A DNA stretch of 64,000 bases from Cordia subcordata (Eukaryota > Streptophyta > Magnoliopsida > Boraginales > Cordiaceae), in assembly GCA_028554755.1 (NCBI GenBank), contig JAPTOF010000005.1, positions 12,378,501-12,442,500 on the forward strand. Direction: 5' to 3'. The translations under genes and the position numbers were made by a program. Every line of letters begins with the position of its first letter. The stretch's first letter is position 1. This document shows positions 1 to 13,394 of this stretch, in pieces. Under the pieces are notes generated by a model. That model did not search any database and had not been told where the DNA came from. It worked only from the letters and a program-made list of their open reading frames with translations.

Positions 1-1428
1 CGTGTAAAAAATATATCACGATACTATAAAGTCTACTACGTATTTTGTTATAACAACTAATTCAAGATGAACTGCACATCCCAGCTCTAGCAATGAGCAC
101 TAATTAGAAATTAGCTACTAACCAATAAAATCTTGTTGATGATTTGATCTATATAGTAACACATTTTGACCCAATTATAGGCACAGTAAACCACTCCAAA
201 ACTATTTCATTACAACATATTCCACATGCTTATAGATACACATTAATTGCATATTTATCCTATATTAATTGATAACTCACAAGCTATACACATATTACAA
301 GATAAGGCTTATAGGTAGCCTTGATATAGAAAACAAGAAGCACAAATTTTTCATTAATGGTGATATCGTAATCGTAATAATATTATATATACATCTAAAA
401 ATAGAATTGTATGAGTTTTCACAAATTCACTATTTCTTTCTCTCTTCTTGAGCCTTTTTCTTGGTTTCTTATCCTTTAATAATATCCTCAACTCAGGGTA
501 TTATATAATATTTTGAATTTAGCACATGTTTACAATCCTTCCACTATATATGTGTTACCATAATCACATGCTTCCATTACTGTGATTATATTAATTTATG
601 TTAAATTTTTGATCTCACAGATCATATATCTACTCAAATAAATTGCTTTGCCTAAACCAAATATCACCATATAGGATCAATTATAGTATTTAATTAAAAA
701 GTGATTTCTAGAATGGTATAGTCGTTACTTGATCTAATTAACTTGAAAATAAAGTTGACGAATGTCAGGCTCAAATAAGGGTGACATATATATTATTTAG
801 TGAAATTAGATTTAGTTTTAGTTGAGATCAATAAATTTTGTTTTTCAAATTTATATTTTGAACTTTGTTATTTAAGTAATGTGAGTAATGTTTTGTTTAC
901 ATCAATTCAGAAAAAATTGAAAACATTTACAACCAAATTGATTTTTTTTTTGTTCTTAAAAATTATTTTTGGAACACATTTTCTAAATACATTTTTTGTT
1001 TTTTGTGTTTTTAAAAGTTGTTATCAAAACATATTTGCCAAATACTTTTTTTTTTGTTTTTAAAAACAGTTTTCAGAGACTTTTTGAAAAAAGTATTTTT
1101 AAAAAACAAAAAACAAAAAAAATCCCAAATTACTTAAGATATTTACTCTTTTAAATATGTTATGAGATTTATTAAAAAGTAAAAACCCTTTTCTTTTAAA
1201 AGCCAAATATAAAAGTACCCATTTTATTTTTTCCCCTCGATTTTGTAATTTGTATATTTCTATCTTTATCCTACTACCCGTGTGCCGAAGACGTAAAAAG
1301 TGCTTCTTGCTAAGCTGTTGTGGATATGGAACATTATACAAATACTCACTGAGAGATTGATATAATCTACAAAAGATAGCGTCAACTCAACTCAAAACCA
1401 TTCTGTATGACCCTTCTCCTCCTTCGAA
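1..1428. other. AT-rich intergenic DNA, no gene seen
   Basis: No convincing coding exon on either strand; open frames here are short and of low complexity. The T-rich and A-rich tracts around 935-1120 form a weak inverted arrangement such as an eroded foldback element would leave, but no target duplication was found. The stretch near 1376-1430 has a C/T-rich leader-like composition (see the next upstream-region entry). Confidence 0.5.
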
Positions 1429-1500
1429 AAGTATGTATATATATATATATACATATATGTATGTATATATATGTATGTATGTGTATATATATAGATATAT
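1429..1500. repeat. TA/TG microsatellite
   Basis: Alternating TA and TATG units run almost without interruption. The tract starts at a GTATGT sequence that could also be a splice donor. Confidence 0.8.
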
Positions 1501-4500
1501 TGTTCTCGTAATTTTCTGTCTTACAAACTTTTTGTGCGTAATTAATGTGCAGAAATTTTATATATACATTAGACATGGAATATATACATACATCTGTGTC
1601 AAAATAATGCGTGGTAATAAAATGTTAATTTTGGTGAAACATAAGAAAATATACAAATAATCAAAAGATATTTTTGTTTTCCTTTTCAATGGTATATCTT
1701 GTTAGATATTGCATCATTGTTTATGCTGCTTAAGTATCAATGGTAGATTTTTGAGTTTAGATGTTTTATATTTCTAGTATGTTGAGTAAAACTTGTATCT
1801 CTTGTTACACTTAATTAGTGTATGTGTACTTTTTAAGTCATCAAGGTAGAATATATATTCTTTTGAAGCATCTTAATTATAGTGTATTCTGTTAATAAAA
1901 GGTTACAACTAGGAAGAATTGGGAAAATTTGCACAAGAGTCTTTGTCAGGTGAAGAATAAAGGATGAAAGGAGTTTATATGCTTATAAAAGTAATATGAT
2001 ATGCAAGTTTCTTATTCTTATGGGTGTCTTTGATTTTCGAACAATCTATTTGGTTCGTATTTTTTTGTCCTAATTGGTGACAATCTTCTCGCAGAGAGAA
2101 GGAAATTCTGCTTGTTTCTGGGTTTTATCCTTGGTATTGATAGTACCATGTCTAGATAAAGGGAAAAGGTAGCATTAGCTAAGCAACAACTAGCATAGAC
2201 TTTGTCAGGTTCTTTTGATTCGAGATATCTTGTTAGATTTATAGAGCTGATGCATTTACACGATTTTAGCGGCAATCTTTCCTATCCACATAACCACCAT
2301 GTCAAGAAAATATTGTAAAAGAGAAGAAAAAATGACAAAAATTTCCTTAGATTTTTCTCTTGGGCTGTATATTTTGGGGATTAAGATGGTTACTTTCTGT
2401 AGCTAAGTGGGGAAAAACAAGTTCGGGGACATTCTAGTGGCAGCTTTTCATCCTTGTCCGCATATGTGGTTAGAACGTCAGTTGCTGGCTTTTTGCCTTG
2501 TGACTTTGTGCCTAGGCTGGTGGGTTGAGTTACCAATTTCAGTTACAAAATGATGGAACCCACAACTCTATTTTATGACAAACTTTTGTATGAATCAAAT
2601 GTTTAGCAACTCTGTGTTTTTGTATTGTTGCATTTCATTTGTCTATTTGTTTTCCTTTCTATTTTGTTTGTTTGGACAGTTAGGATCTTAATAGTGGTTT
2701 GAGGTTCTATGAAGTGTAATGCAAGCATGGCAATCATCTGCCCATCAATTTGGAGATCTTGAAATTGGTTGACAATCAAGATATTGACTGGCTATTGTTC
2801 AGAAAGTTTCTCACTTTGTTCTGGTACTTTCTTGGATCTTCGAAGTGGAGAATTATGCTATAGTGGTCATTCATGAGAATTTGCTGAAAGTCTAGTTTGA
2901 ACACGGTGGAGCATAAGTTTGAGTTTGCTTGGGTTTTTGCTCTTTAAAACAATCATTTTTTTGAGGATTTGAAAAAAAAAGTTGTCCTTAATTTCTTTTA
3001 GATGTATTGCTTTGAGATTATTATCAACAACCATCCTAAAATAGCCTTGACAAATAGTCACCTGCATGTGAGGCTCTGCAGTTGTTGATATGAACTTGTT
3101 TGTTACGAATTGGTAACTTCAGTTAAACTCAATGTTTATTGTTTAGGTGTTTTGAGAAATTAGCAAACTGTACTATAGTTATTTATCGAAGGTTTTGCAC
3201 ATTTTTCATCCATTGTCTCATCTTCTTTCTCTTCTTTTGCACTTTGCATAGACCATATTGCTTACTAGTTCTTAAACTCGTGTCACTTATGAGGTGCTGT
3301 TGAACAATCATAATTGTTCCATTTACGACTCTCTGTCTCTTTTGAAAATTTTCTTTGGCCAGTTCGTTTAGCTTTAGTAATTTGATCAGTTAGTCTAGCT
3401 TTAGTCTGGTATAATTGTATTTTGGTCAAAGTAGTAGGCTATGGTGCTTGATAGACATCTGCCTTGGAAGGATATGTACTCATCAATTCAAAAAATGTAT
3501 TACTTTCTGTAGGACAGACATAACATAAGAGTTACTTCAAGGGCTGTTTTCATTGAGATAATTGCAAATTATACACGATCTTGGTATTAGTTTAGCAATA
3601 ATCTTGCTGTTGTGATTTTGTCTTTTAACCATTTCCTACCTGTTTACTGTTGGCATTGCCTTCTAAACTTCATTCGATTGCTACATGAAAACAAAGCTGT
3701 TGATTTCTCTTTATTGTAAATTATACAAAGATATGGCAAGGTTTTGCAAGTGTGATGATTGCAAACTGATAAATGGATAGATCTGAAGCTCTCATGGATC
3801 TTGAGCTTTGGCATATATGGTAGATGTGGAGTTCCACCATTTGTTTGTATGGTTTTGTTTCTTGCTCTTTCCCCTATGTTACTTGTTGAACTATCTAATG
3901 ATTGGGGCATGGTTGGTTCATTATGTCTCATTATGTCTGACAATTGGGGTATGGGGTGGTTCATTGTGCGTAGATTTCATATTTATCAATTTTCCACCAT
4001 AATTTCAAATGTGAAGCGATAACAGAGTGAGATCTTATATTCTTATTACCTGAGTGTTATCAATCATTCTATGGCATTGTGAGATATCTTGCAAGATTGA
4101 TTCATTCTTAAAGGCAATTATATTGTATAGCTGTTGAAGTTTGAAACTGGGTGAACAACTCAAACAATCAACAGCTGCTGCAAAAATTGGCCACTAGCAA
4201 TGTTCATACTTGACAGACATTCTTAGCTGTCAGACTTTTTTTTTTTAATTATTATTATTATTATTTTTTAATTTTTTTGTAAGAGAAGCAGTGCTACACA
4301 AACATAGCTTCTTAGTATGAGAAATTTAGGATATAGCATAACCTATATAAGTGGAAGATATGTGAAAATGTAGGAATCTAAATAGAGAATGAAATTGCTA
4401 TATGTATGCATATGTTCTTCTGTACTTATTAAAATGTGTCACTTATAAATCTACAGATTTAACAGACTTATATTCATATGCACTTGCCCCCATGTGTAAT

Positions 4501-5066
4501 TATGTTGATCTGTTTGCACGTGTAACTTAAGCTTCAAGGCTCTTCGTCTTTCCCTTCTTCAAAGAACGTGTTTACAAGGAGCATTGTGAGACAGTAGATG
4601 ATCATAATTTATGTGAATGGTTTCCTTTTGCTCATTCACTTCATCCGATATGATTTCTTTTCTCTTTCCTTGGTAGAATGGTCTTCACCTCCTATATGCT
4701 AAAAGGACATTATGTGAAGTTGTCTTCTGCTGCTCATTTGAAGTGTAATGCATATTCAGTTTTCCCCTTTTTATTTCTACTTTGACCCTGAGTTTGTCTA
4801 GGGGGAGATGTACAGCTTTTGGCATTTCCAACCAATTACTTCCTTTGCAGTTATTCTTGTACCAATCCCCTTGTCCGTCTTCCCTTTCTCTGCTCATCTT
4901 TTTCTGTTCTTTTGGGGTGGGGGAGAGGCGGTGTTTCAGGTACATGCATAAAATATATGCTGTCAATTTTTGTTTCCAGCTAACCAGTTATTCTTTCTAC
5001 AAGTCTCTGTGTTGTACACATCCAATAGACATTTTGGTTTAAGCGCCATATGTTTCTCTTTCAGTA
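1501..5066 (+). other. Gene-less T-rich tract upstream of APO2, possible 5' UTR intron
   Basis: No plausible coding exon. The plus strand is T-rich, as plant introns are. A pyrimidine run ends in TTTCAG at 5059-5064, two bases before the APO2 start codon, which is what a 3' splice site at the end of a leader intron would look like. A possible leader exon lies just left of the GTATGT at about 1430. If both are used, the leader intron is about 3.6 kb. This is inference from splice-like motifs only; transcript reads would settle it. Confidence 0.35.
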
Positions 5067-8000
5067 ATGGACTTGGGCTGTCTGCATTGCCAGTTTGGTG
5101 CCGTGGTTTTGTTGCCTAGCAAAGCAAGGAGTCTGGTGTGTAAGGTCAAAGTGCCAAGATATGATCCCCAGAAGCATCTTAGTTCACTTGGTTCTCTTAA
5201 GGTATGAATCAATTCCTTACAAGCTTATTTGGGTATTGAATACCGCAAGCAAGCTTCCATTATCTGGCAGGGGACTTCTCTTCCTTGGATGTTACGCTTA
5301 GTTATCTGCTGAGGAAAATGATATTATTTGGTCTTTGGTCTAACACATCTACCAAGTAAATTTAGGTGATGGATCTGGTAAAGGACTTGGTCTAGCACAC
5401 CCATGGCCACTTTCCCCAACTTTCCCCAACTCTGGTAGCTTTGACTATGAATGCATTCTCAATCATGCCACACATCCTTTGGTGAGGGAGAAGGGGGAAG
5501 GGGAGGGAGAGGGAGTGAGGGGTATGGATGCATCATATCAGATTGAATAGGAGAGGGTTAAATGCGCTTGTGAGATTGAACTGTATGTGATGACTCATTT
5601 TCTTTTGCATTAAGTCCGAGTCTCTGCCATCATCTTCTCCTTTTCTAATCCACTTCTCATACTGAAGTATTAGGTGATTACAACCAGACACACACTGAAT
5701 AATTTTTTAGTTACTTAGTGTTGGCTTTGATGCTGTTTGCTTTGCTTTTGACATAATATATGTATTTGTTGCCTGTTCTGCTTTATATCTTACTGAGTTG
5801 TTTTCACTCAGGTTGGATGGTTTTCTTCTTTTTCTTTCCTTCTTCATATTCTAAGCTGCTATTAGCAGACGGTATTAAGCAGTATTGAACAATGTATTTG
5901 TTAAAGGGTGACCTTCATATTCTTACCCTTCCTCTTCTCCTTTACTATGTTGTTTATTCCTTTTTCTATTTTTTCTTCCTGGATGCATAGTATGCTAGTT
6001 GCTTCGACTTATAACTTATTTATGTGGTCCTGGTACATCTGATTGTATGGGAAGTGGTTGGTCAATTTTTCTCTTGTTTTGTGTATTGTCGAATATATCA
6101 TCATTTATAGCTTAATACTAACACCAGCGGTTTTGTCACACTTATGGGATAGAGTGTTGCTTGGTTAATGTGATGGATTTTGATTATCTTCACAATACCA
6201 TATACCGAGTAAAACAAATGGCACACAAAATGCTTGCTTTTGCAGCTGTTAAACAGGTAAATTTATAAGACTGTGAAACAGATCAATCTTTGCTGTGAAA
6301 TTGCACTTGGTACGCAAACTATAATTTATTCAGAGTTCATAATATTGGAACCACAAACTTATTTTCCTGCAACAAAGTTAAATGCTGATATCAATTTCGA
6401 ATCATCCTTTCCTGTCACTGAGCAGCTTTCTTGATGATGTTGACTTGCATTTGCTCCCTCCAATCCCCCAGCAAAAAAAAGAAAACAGGCTGAAAAAAAA
6501 GTTGAAAATTGGTGGCTGTCAATTTTTAAGTGAACTTGGGCACATATTCTCAAAACTTTGATTTAATGAACCATCTGTTCATCAGAAGTAATTTTATTTT
6601 TCCTCTTTTAGGAAAGTGGCAACAAGACCGCATTTGAATTGAAGCTTGAAACACCATCACGGAACTTCACCCAGCTCAGATCTATGGTCATCAGATGTGA
6701 AAATCCTCAAAATGCTGATTTGCCACGCTACTATTCAAAGAAGGAAAAGAAGCCCTTCCCTGTACCTATAGTAGAGCTGCGGCGAGCTGCCAGGGAGAGG
6801 CTGAAGAACAGCAAACACCAACCTAGACGCGCTGTTCCTCCACCAAAGAACGGTTTGGTCGTGAAAAGACTAATTCGTGTTGCATATGATGTCCTAAATG
6901 CAAGAACAACATTAATCAACAATCTGAAGAAGCTATTGAAAGTAGTGCCTGTGCATGCCTGCAAGTAACTTTCTTTCTGATTTGCACTTTCTATTCCTTT
7001 TCTCTGACGGCATGTTTTGACTCTTGCTTTAAGAAATTGAAAAACTTTTTTATTTTAATTTCCAAGTGTTTATTAACCAAGAAGCACATCCTACTTGCGT
7101 GAGAATATTTACAGTTGTAATGCTGCATTCACTTTGTTCATTCAGTTTTTGTTCAAACTGGCTTCTGCATTCACCTTGTTCATTCAGTTTTAGTTCAAAC
7201 TGGCTTTCTGGTGTTACTGTGAAATAGTTTCCTCCTGGTCATTCTAGCAGGACTTACATCAAAGGATCATTCATCATGCCTATTATTTAGGATACTCTAG
7301 CAATGTCACTGCATTTGTCATTGCAGGTGGTGCAGTGAAATTCACGTGGGACCAACTGGCCATCCATTCAAGTCATGTAAAGGATCAAATACATCAATGA
7401 GGAAAGGTCTTCATGAGTGGGTAGATGCAGTTGTTGACGACGTATTGGTTCCTCTTGAAGCTTATCACCTATATGATCGTCTGGGAAAGCGTATATCACA
7501 TGAGGAGAGGTTTTCTATCCCTCGTATCCCAGCAGTCGTGGAACTTTGCATTCAAGCAGGGGTTGATCTACCCGAATATCCTACAAAAAGAAGAAGGAAG
7601 CCAATCATACACATCGCAAAAAATGAGTTTGTAGATGCAGATGAAAGTGAATTACCAGACTCAGACCCAGATGCTCCAAAGCCGCGCATATTAACTGAAG
7701 TACCAGATGCTGAAATAGTACCTCCTAGTGCAGAAGAGACAGTTTTGCTTGCTGAGGAAACACTTCAAGCATGGGAAAGAATGAGGGCTGGGGCCAAGAG
7801 ACTGATGAAGATGTATCTGGTGAGGGTTTGCGGATATTGTCCGGAAGTGCACGTGGGCCCCACTGGGCACAAGGCACAGAACTGTGGAGCTCACAAGCAC
7901 CAGCAACGCAATGGGCAGCACGGATGGCAGGCTGCAGTGATTGACGACTTGATACCACCACGATACGTGTGGCATCTGCCAAATGTTAATCAACCGCTGC

Positions 8001-8152
8001 AACGAGAGCTCAAGAGCTTCTATGGTCAAGCCCCAGCAGTAGTAGAAATGTGTGCACAGGCCGGTGCAGCGGTTCCAGATGTATACAAACCAACAATGAG
8101 ATTAGATGTTGGCATTCCAACAAATGTTAGAGAAGCAGAAATCGTTGTTTGA
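5067..8152 (+). CDS. APO2: APO2-like protein, plastid RNA-binding (three exons)
   Basis: Model: exons 5067-5201, 6612-6964 and 7327-8152; all introns GT-AG; frame maintained; 437 aa, close to Arabidopsis APO2 as I recall it (about 440). The family binds group II intron RNA through zinc-coordinating repeats and supports photosystem I and Fe-S cluster complex accumulation; APO1 and APO2 are plastid members. Two APO repeats are visible. The first is split by intron 2: C162-x2-C165-x3-H169, then GPTGH and C180. The second starts CGYC at 331-334, followed by HVGPTGH. Between them are a basic KRRRKP segment and an acidic linker. A conserved ADLPRYYSKKEKKPFP block lies in exon 2. The ATG at 5067 is the first in frame; the N-terminus is short but Arg/Lys/Ser-containing, as in a transit peptide. 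APO2 is preferred over APO1 because of the ADLPRYYSKKEKKPFP block and the EAEIVV ending. The start exon is the least certain part. Confidence 0.9.
7123..7206. repeat. 42-bp tandem duplication in APO2 intron 2
   Basis: Two copies, 7123-7164 and 7165-7206, differ at about two positions. Each contains CTTGTTCATTCAG or a one-base variant. The duplication lies inside the intron, about 120 bp before the exon 3 acceptor. Confidence 0.85.
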
Positions 8153-10420
8153 GTATCCATATGCCCTCTAGCCATTTTTTCGCCCTCTTCTACAATTGAT
8201 GTAAAGTAAATTTTATGTCAATTAAGACTCACTCGATCAATTTGTTATTCCTCCGCAAACGGGAATTGTTAGCAATTTTAGGCTAGGTTTGCCATTTTCT
8301 GTCCAGAAAATGGCTTTGACTAACTCATTGGAAACACAAAACAATTCATTTTATCTTATTGGCCAAGACCGGTTATGTGGGTTTAACGACCCCTTCATTC
8401 TTGTAAAAGATCAACCAAAAAATAGATTTGACTAATTCATTGGATTCACCTAGTTCTCAATTATCTTTGCGGCCACACATGAAGAGGGTGTTAGAATGTA
8501 TATTCTTTTTACATAGGAATCACAAGGTTTAAGTGTATTGTATAAGGTAATGAATGACTTCTTCCATTAGCCAATTGGTTTTTGAGATATTGACCCAAAA
8601 AAAAAAAAAAAATGATTTTTGAGATGAAACCTTAGTAATTCTTAAAAATAAAATCAAGCAATTAGCATTCTTTTTGCTTTTTCTCTTTTATTGACTAAAA
8701 AATAAAGCAGTTAGTATTCAAGTATTACATAAAAAATACAAGCTTTTTCAGTACATATCACATGTTATCATTTTAAGCCCTTTCTTCTAAATATTATTAC
8801 TTAATTTAAATCAATTTAATTATAAAAAATAAAGCTTTTTTTAATCTAAAAATAACATCCAAAAACTTTTTATTGTTTTTTCCACATCAATTCATTTTAT
8901 GATTTTACTTTCTCATTTTAAATATTTTATTCAATTACTGAATATCTTTCATAAATAATTTGAACATGTTATTTAATTATTGGAAATCTCTTGTAAGTAC
9001 ATTATTAATATTGAAAACTTACCAAGAACTAAATTTAAAAGAGCGATTTATATTTCTTCTTGACACAGAATATAAAAATTAACCATCAATAATAAATAAA
9101 AATATTTAAAAATACATATTTAGTGCGTACATGTCACTGCATTTACTCTAGTTATAGTGTTAGTAATATGCACTAGTTTTACTAATCAAGAGTTATCGAT
9201 GAGAAATATATATTTGGACCATAATAAAGGTACTGGCGTTATGCAAAAAAATTGTTCCTATAAATTGAAAGAATATAAAGACATTTAAATACTAGAATTT
9301 GATTATCGACTTATTTGCTCTCTACACTCCATACCTAAAGGCTGCCTTTTTTCCCCCCCCTTCTTTTTGGTTGAGATTTCAGGTACCAAAAGATGGAGGT
9401 ATACATAAATCACAAAAATCGACTGAAGCGAGTTGACAGTAAATTTGTAGTTCTTAAAGCGATTCTATTGGTCATAATTTGATATTTAAAAAATTAATAT
9501 GGAATGTTTGATTTGCAATTTAAGGGAGTAAAATTTATAGTTAAAATTGCATTACTTTCTATATTATAATTATTGTTATTGCTGTTGTTATAACGCAGAT
9601 TATACATTAACAAAAATGTATAGAGTTCTTTTTTCCTTAATGCAATTTTACTGCAATATAAATCATTGGCTTAGTTATTAATTTAACTTATTATTTGTAG
9701 ATTTTAGCCCTAACATTAGCTCAAAATTGGAAACAGATCAAAAAGTCATTTCAAAACTAACTGTCAATTGTCCAATTCCACGTGAAATTAAAATCGAAAT
9801 TAATAAAAATTGTCAATTTGTTTATTATAATGAATAAACTTGATTTTGAAAATTAATAAACTAGTCAAATTAGTCTGATGAAAAAAATTAGTAGAGACAA
9901 TTCAAACGTCCTATCATTATGGGCTCGTTTGAATTGTTCTTTTTCTTTTAAATAAAATATTTTTATGAAAAATATATTTATTTTTAAAATAAATATTTGA
10001 ATTGATTTTAAAAAGTTAAAATTTTTAAAGAAAGGCAAATATATAAATTTCAAGAAACGACATTTTTTTTAAAAAGATTAAAAATTTTATTTTTCTTAAA
10101 TTACGGAAAGACTTAGCAATAACTAACAACCATAAATCTCGGCAAGAGAAACTAGAGATTTATTTATTTATTTTTTGGAATCACTCCCCAACCATCTTTT
10201 CATGAATTAGCTAAAAACATATTTTAAACAATCTTTGTCTACCATTGAAGTGCACCTTCCCTAGCTACAAATTTACATCTCAGCGATATACAGGTACTCC
10301 ACGAGTTCTCTTTAATGATTATGTTTGGCATTGCTGCATGCATGCACGCACGCTGAATCATGGCTACGACCTTCTTTAATTTTATTCAATCTATATACAA
10401 ATAGGAGTTTGTTCCACGAG
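8153..10420. other. APO2 3' UTR and AT-rich spacer
   Basis: The first 150-250 bp are presumably the APO2 3' UTR. After that the DNA is AT-rich with a poly-A tract at about 8596-8612 and a poly-C tract at about 9352. No coding exon was recognised. Around 9915 the sequence GGGCTCGTTTGAATTG resembles a Tourist-type MITE end, but a matching right end was not located. Confidence 0.45.
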
Positions 10421-10424
10421 GGTT

Positions 10425-10540
10425 AGGGAGTAGCTCAAGTAGTGGAGACTACATCCGAGAATACAACTGAGTTTGAATCCCATGCCGATAGGGGTTGGGG
10501 GTAAAAAAGAAAGCAAATTGTATATGTTCTTAAGAATAAA
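10425..10540 (+). mobile_element. tRNA-derived SINE or SINE head
   Basis: A pol III A-box-like TAGCTCAAGTAGTGG is followed about 35 bp later by a B-box-like GAGTTTGAATCCC. The order and spacing match other SINEs in this window. A short A-rich stretch follows. No clean target duplication was found, so the limits are approximate. It is not a functional tRNA gene: no cloverleaf closes around the two boxes. Confidence 0.6.
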
Positions 10541-11764
10541 TGTGTACAATGCATCGTTCGCTAAAAATCAATCATTATTGGGTGGAGTATGCCGTGTTTT
10601 ATATATGTTTTGAAACTTTTGAATTGTTCATGTTGGAAAATGGTATTCTCTAAACAACCCCACTGTGATCATGTTGACAATATTTGAGATGGCTGGCCAT
10701 CGCATTTGAATCGGCCATTGAAAATTAACAAATTATGCCTTTCTTCTCATCTTTACTGCCTTCTAAATATAGATTCCACATTGTGTGGCACATACAAGTG
10801 GCATTGTGTTCATTTTGTTACCTATAGATCTGGGATTATTGACACTTATGCACATCATTTCCTTGTGGAAAGATTTGGAATGTTTTACGATTTCACTTCA
10901 GATGACCAAAATATTAGAAAGGAAATAGAGGAAAAAGATTATATGATTTTCTCTAATACAATAAAGAGTTCTTTATGAATAAATCTTTTATTGGTGTTTT
11001 TGCTTTTTAATTTTTTCTAATTTTATGTGGAGAAGTTCCCAGACTTTACTAATATCGTAGGCATTTTGTTCCACAAGACTAGATTGAGTGGCGTTAGACT
11101 CTAGATGAACAACTTTTTTAATACTTCAGATTCTCTCGGAAAATGAGATTATTCAAAAGTACACATTGAATGCTGAGATTACGTATTAAAAATCTAGTAG
11201 TAGATCCAAAGTGTTTGTGATTATTCCAAAAGAAATAAAACAAAAGGTATGGTAGAGTTAGGACAATTATTGTATGAGGCCTGCCCAATACTAGATGCAG
11301 AGGCTCATAATAGATCGATTTGAACATCATGAACTATCCCGTAATAAAACTCGTGGTTACTAACACCTTCTTTTCGGTTCCTCTTCAATAACCTGAGGTC
11401 GGAGAAGGAAGAGATAAGAGGGTCCTACGAAGAATGAATGTGGTGAAAGTGCAGGACTTGTACGTTCAGGCAAATACCTACTGAAAATTCTGTCCCTTTG
11501 AAAATTTGCCCTCCTTGTACAAGATTCAGTAAAAATTTAATAGCTATCCCACTGGACTTGGCAAAGTTGTCTAAGGTCATAAATAAAGAAATACCAAGCA
11601 GTTTCCGAAACATTTTTGCTTATAGGTTGCCATTTCCATGTCACTTTATCTCTTTTAACTCTGCATTTCCTGAATCATTTTCTGATGTTTGAATGTGAGA
11701 AAGTGTGTACCTTCTTATCCGTTTTCTACTCGTGCGATTCGTTCCTTTGGTAGCGAAAGCTAAG
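10541..11764. other. Spacer and probable promoter/leader of the V-ATPase G gene
   Basis: No coding exon recognised. The 90-aa open frame at 10706-10978 has no familiar motif and is treated as chance. The 5' UTR of the V-ATPase gene must end at 11764; its start was not identified. Confidence 0.35.
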
Positions 11765-12565
11765 ATGGAAGCGATGAGAGGACAAGGAGGTATCCAGATG
11801 CTACTTACTGCTGAACAGGAGGCTCAACAGATTGTAGCAGCTGCTAGAAACTGTAAAATCTCTGCTTCATATGCTTCCTTCTTCCAACATATATTCACTG
11901 TCCTAAGTAGTGAAGGACACTATTTTTGCAGGATTATGGTTTAATTGGAAAATCTATAATTTTCTGCTCTTTGCTAATCTAGCTAGTTAAATTTATTCGT
12001 CGTGGCTTAAAAATTGTCTTTTCTGTGAATGTATTAAGTTATCTTATTTCGAAATATGCAGAGTTCATATCAGTCTTGTTATCCTTACATAGAAGTTAAT
12101 TTGCTACATTTTAGTGAAAATGGCAAGGTTGAGGCAGGCTAAAGAAGAAGCTCAGAAGGAAGTGGCAAACTACCGCTCCTATTTGGAAGCTGAGTACCGA
12201 AAGCAGATCTCCGAGGTTGTTTTGAAACGCTGAATGATATATCGCTACCACGATGATTAATTGTATTTAGTTATAGAAAGTGTCTTTGTTATAATTTCCT
12301 GCACTCAATATTTTGTTGGGCACTGATTCATTCTTCACAGTTTTCTGAAATGACATTCCCTTTATACTAATTTGGCTAATGTTAGACATGATGTTTTTGG
12401 TGGTTTTAATGACTTTTGCAGACAAGTGGAACCTCTGACTCAACTGTTAAACGGCTTGAGATTGAAACTGAAATAAAAATCCGAAACTTGAAGGACGGAA
12501 CATCAAAAGTATCTCCAGAGGTCATCAGTATGCTCCTTAAGTATATCACTACAGTGAAAGTTTGA
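11765..12565 (+). CDS. VHA-G: V-type proton ATPase subunit G (three exons)
   Basis: Model: exons 11765-11852, 12115-12215 and 12422-12565; GT-AG introns; 333 nt, 110 aa, the usual plant VHA-G length. Subunit G pairs with subunit E as a peripheral stalk holding the V1 head of the vacuolar/endosomal proton pump. Visible signature: the N-terminal [16 protein letters not shown], then after a phase-1 junction [20 protein letters not shown], a long charged helix, and a C-terminal [14 protein letters not shown] that matches the conserved family end. The start is fixed because the protein normally begins at this Met-Glu. A second Met at codon 4 is less likely. The protein has no membrane segment, as expected of a V1 subunit. 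A polyadenylation-like AATAAA occurs at about 12713. Confidence 0.93.
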
Positions 12566-13394
12566 ATGGTTGAGGAGCACAGAATCAGCAAATCTATTAA
12601 GCTTTTGCAATAAATCATGGTTTCTGTTTGTACTTCTTTGATTTATAAGTTCCTTAAATGCAAATGTTTTAAGAACGATGGAGTCGCTGTAATGCCAGAC
12701 ACCCATGGATACAATAAAGATCTCTATCTTATTCAATGATGGTTCATGAATGAGAAAACCAGACTTGGTTTTTCTACTAGAGAGACATCGAAAAAATTTA
12801 GGTCCTTGTTATCATCAAAAAGCAATTATGATGTGGTGTTACATGTCGACAGGACATGTAGGCAAAATTTGCATAGGTGACACTCCCTATTCGACCAAGA
12901 AAGCAAGAACACAAGGGCCTAACTGCACTTCTTGATTTTCCATGGAGACTTGAGGCCAGTCTAAGGGTCACCCTCTACAATTCGAGGTTTTTTAAGTAAG
13001 GAAAAGATCCAAAATAGATATCTTGCTAAGATATCCTCTCGAGAATTAGCCTAATCGAAGAGTTCCTCATTAACTTTGTTTTTGACTTGCAAACAACCCT
13101 TGTAGAGTTATCTTAGAAATAATCAAGAGGAAATTAGTTACTTACCATAAAATTAATATAGCAACCAAATATGAGGAAAGTATACAAGTGGGTTCACACC
13201 GTAGAACATTTTAAAGGCTTTTAGAACATCACACATGGTGGACGTATTCATCGATCAGCTAGGCCTACAGTACTCCATTGACCTCAAGGGCGGAAGTATA
13301 AAGGAGTGAGTTGGTGTTATATTTTTTTCAAAAGTCTAAAGGTACCTTAGATTGTTTAAACTCGTATTCTGAGGTTGAGCTATCTCAATTTCAC
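12566..13394. other. V-ATPase G 3' UTR and spacer of mixed origin
   Basis: After the 3' UTR (to about 12720) no coding exon is recognised. From about 12836 the composition becomes less AT-rich than the surroundings and runs into the group-II-intron-like block at 13.4 kb, so this stretch may share an organellar origin. That is a suspicion only. Confidence 0.3.

Noticed and set aside
3644..4022. Overlapping 64-106-aa open frames on both strands
   Set aside because: Shadow frames in a T-rich, intron-like tract; no motif and no consistent splice context.
5400..5430. CTTTCCCCAA tandem pair
   Set aside because: Only two short copies inside an APO2 intron; too little to treat as a feature.
6731..6964. 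Minus-strand frame opposite APO2 exon 2
   Set aside because: Antisense shadow of a well-supported conserved exon.
10425..10500. Possible tRNA gene
   Set aside because: A and B boxes are present but no acceptor stem or anticodon arm closes; SINE-type repeat is the better reading.
10706..10978. 90-aa plus-strand frame
   Set aside because: No recognisable motif, no splice context and no neighbouring exons.
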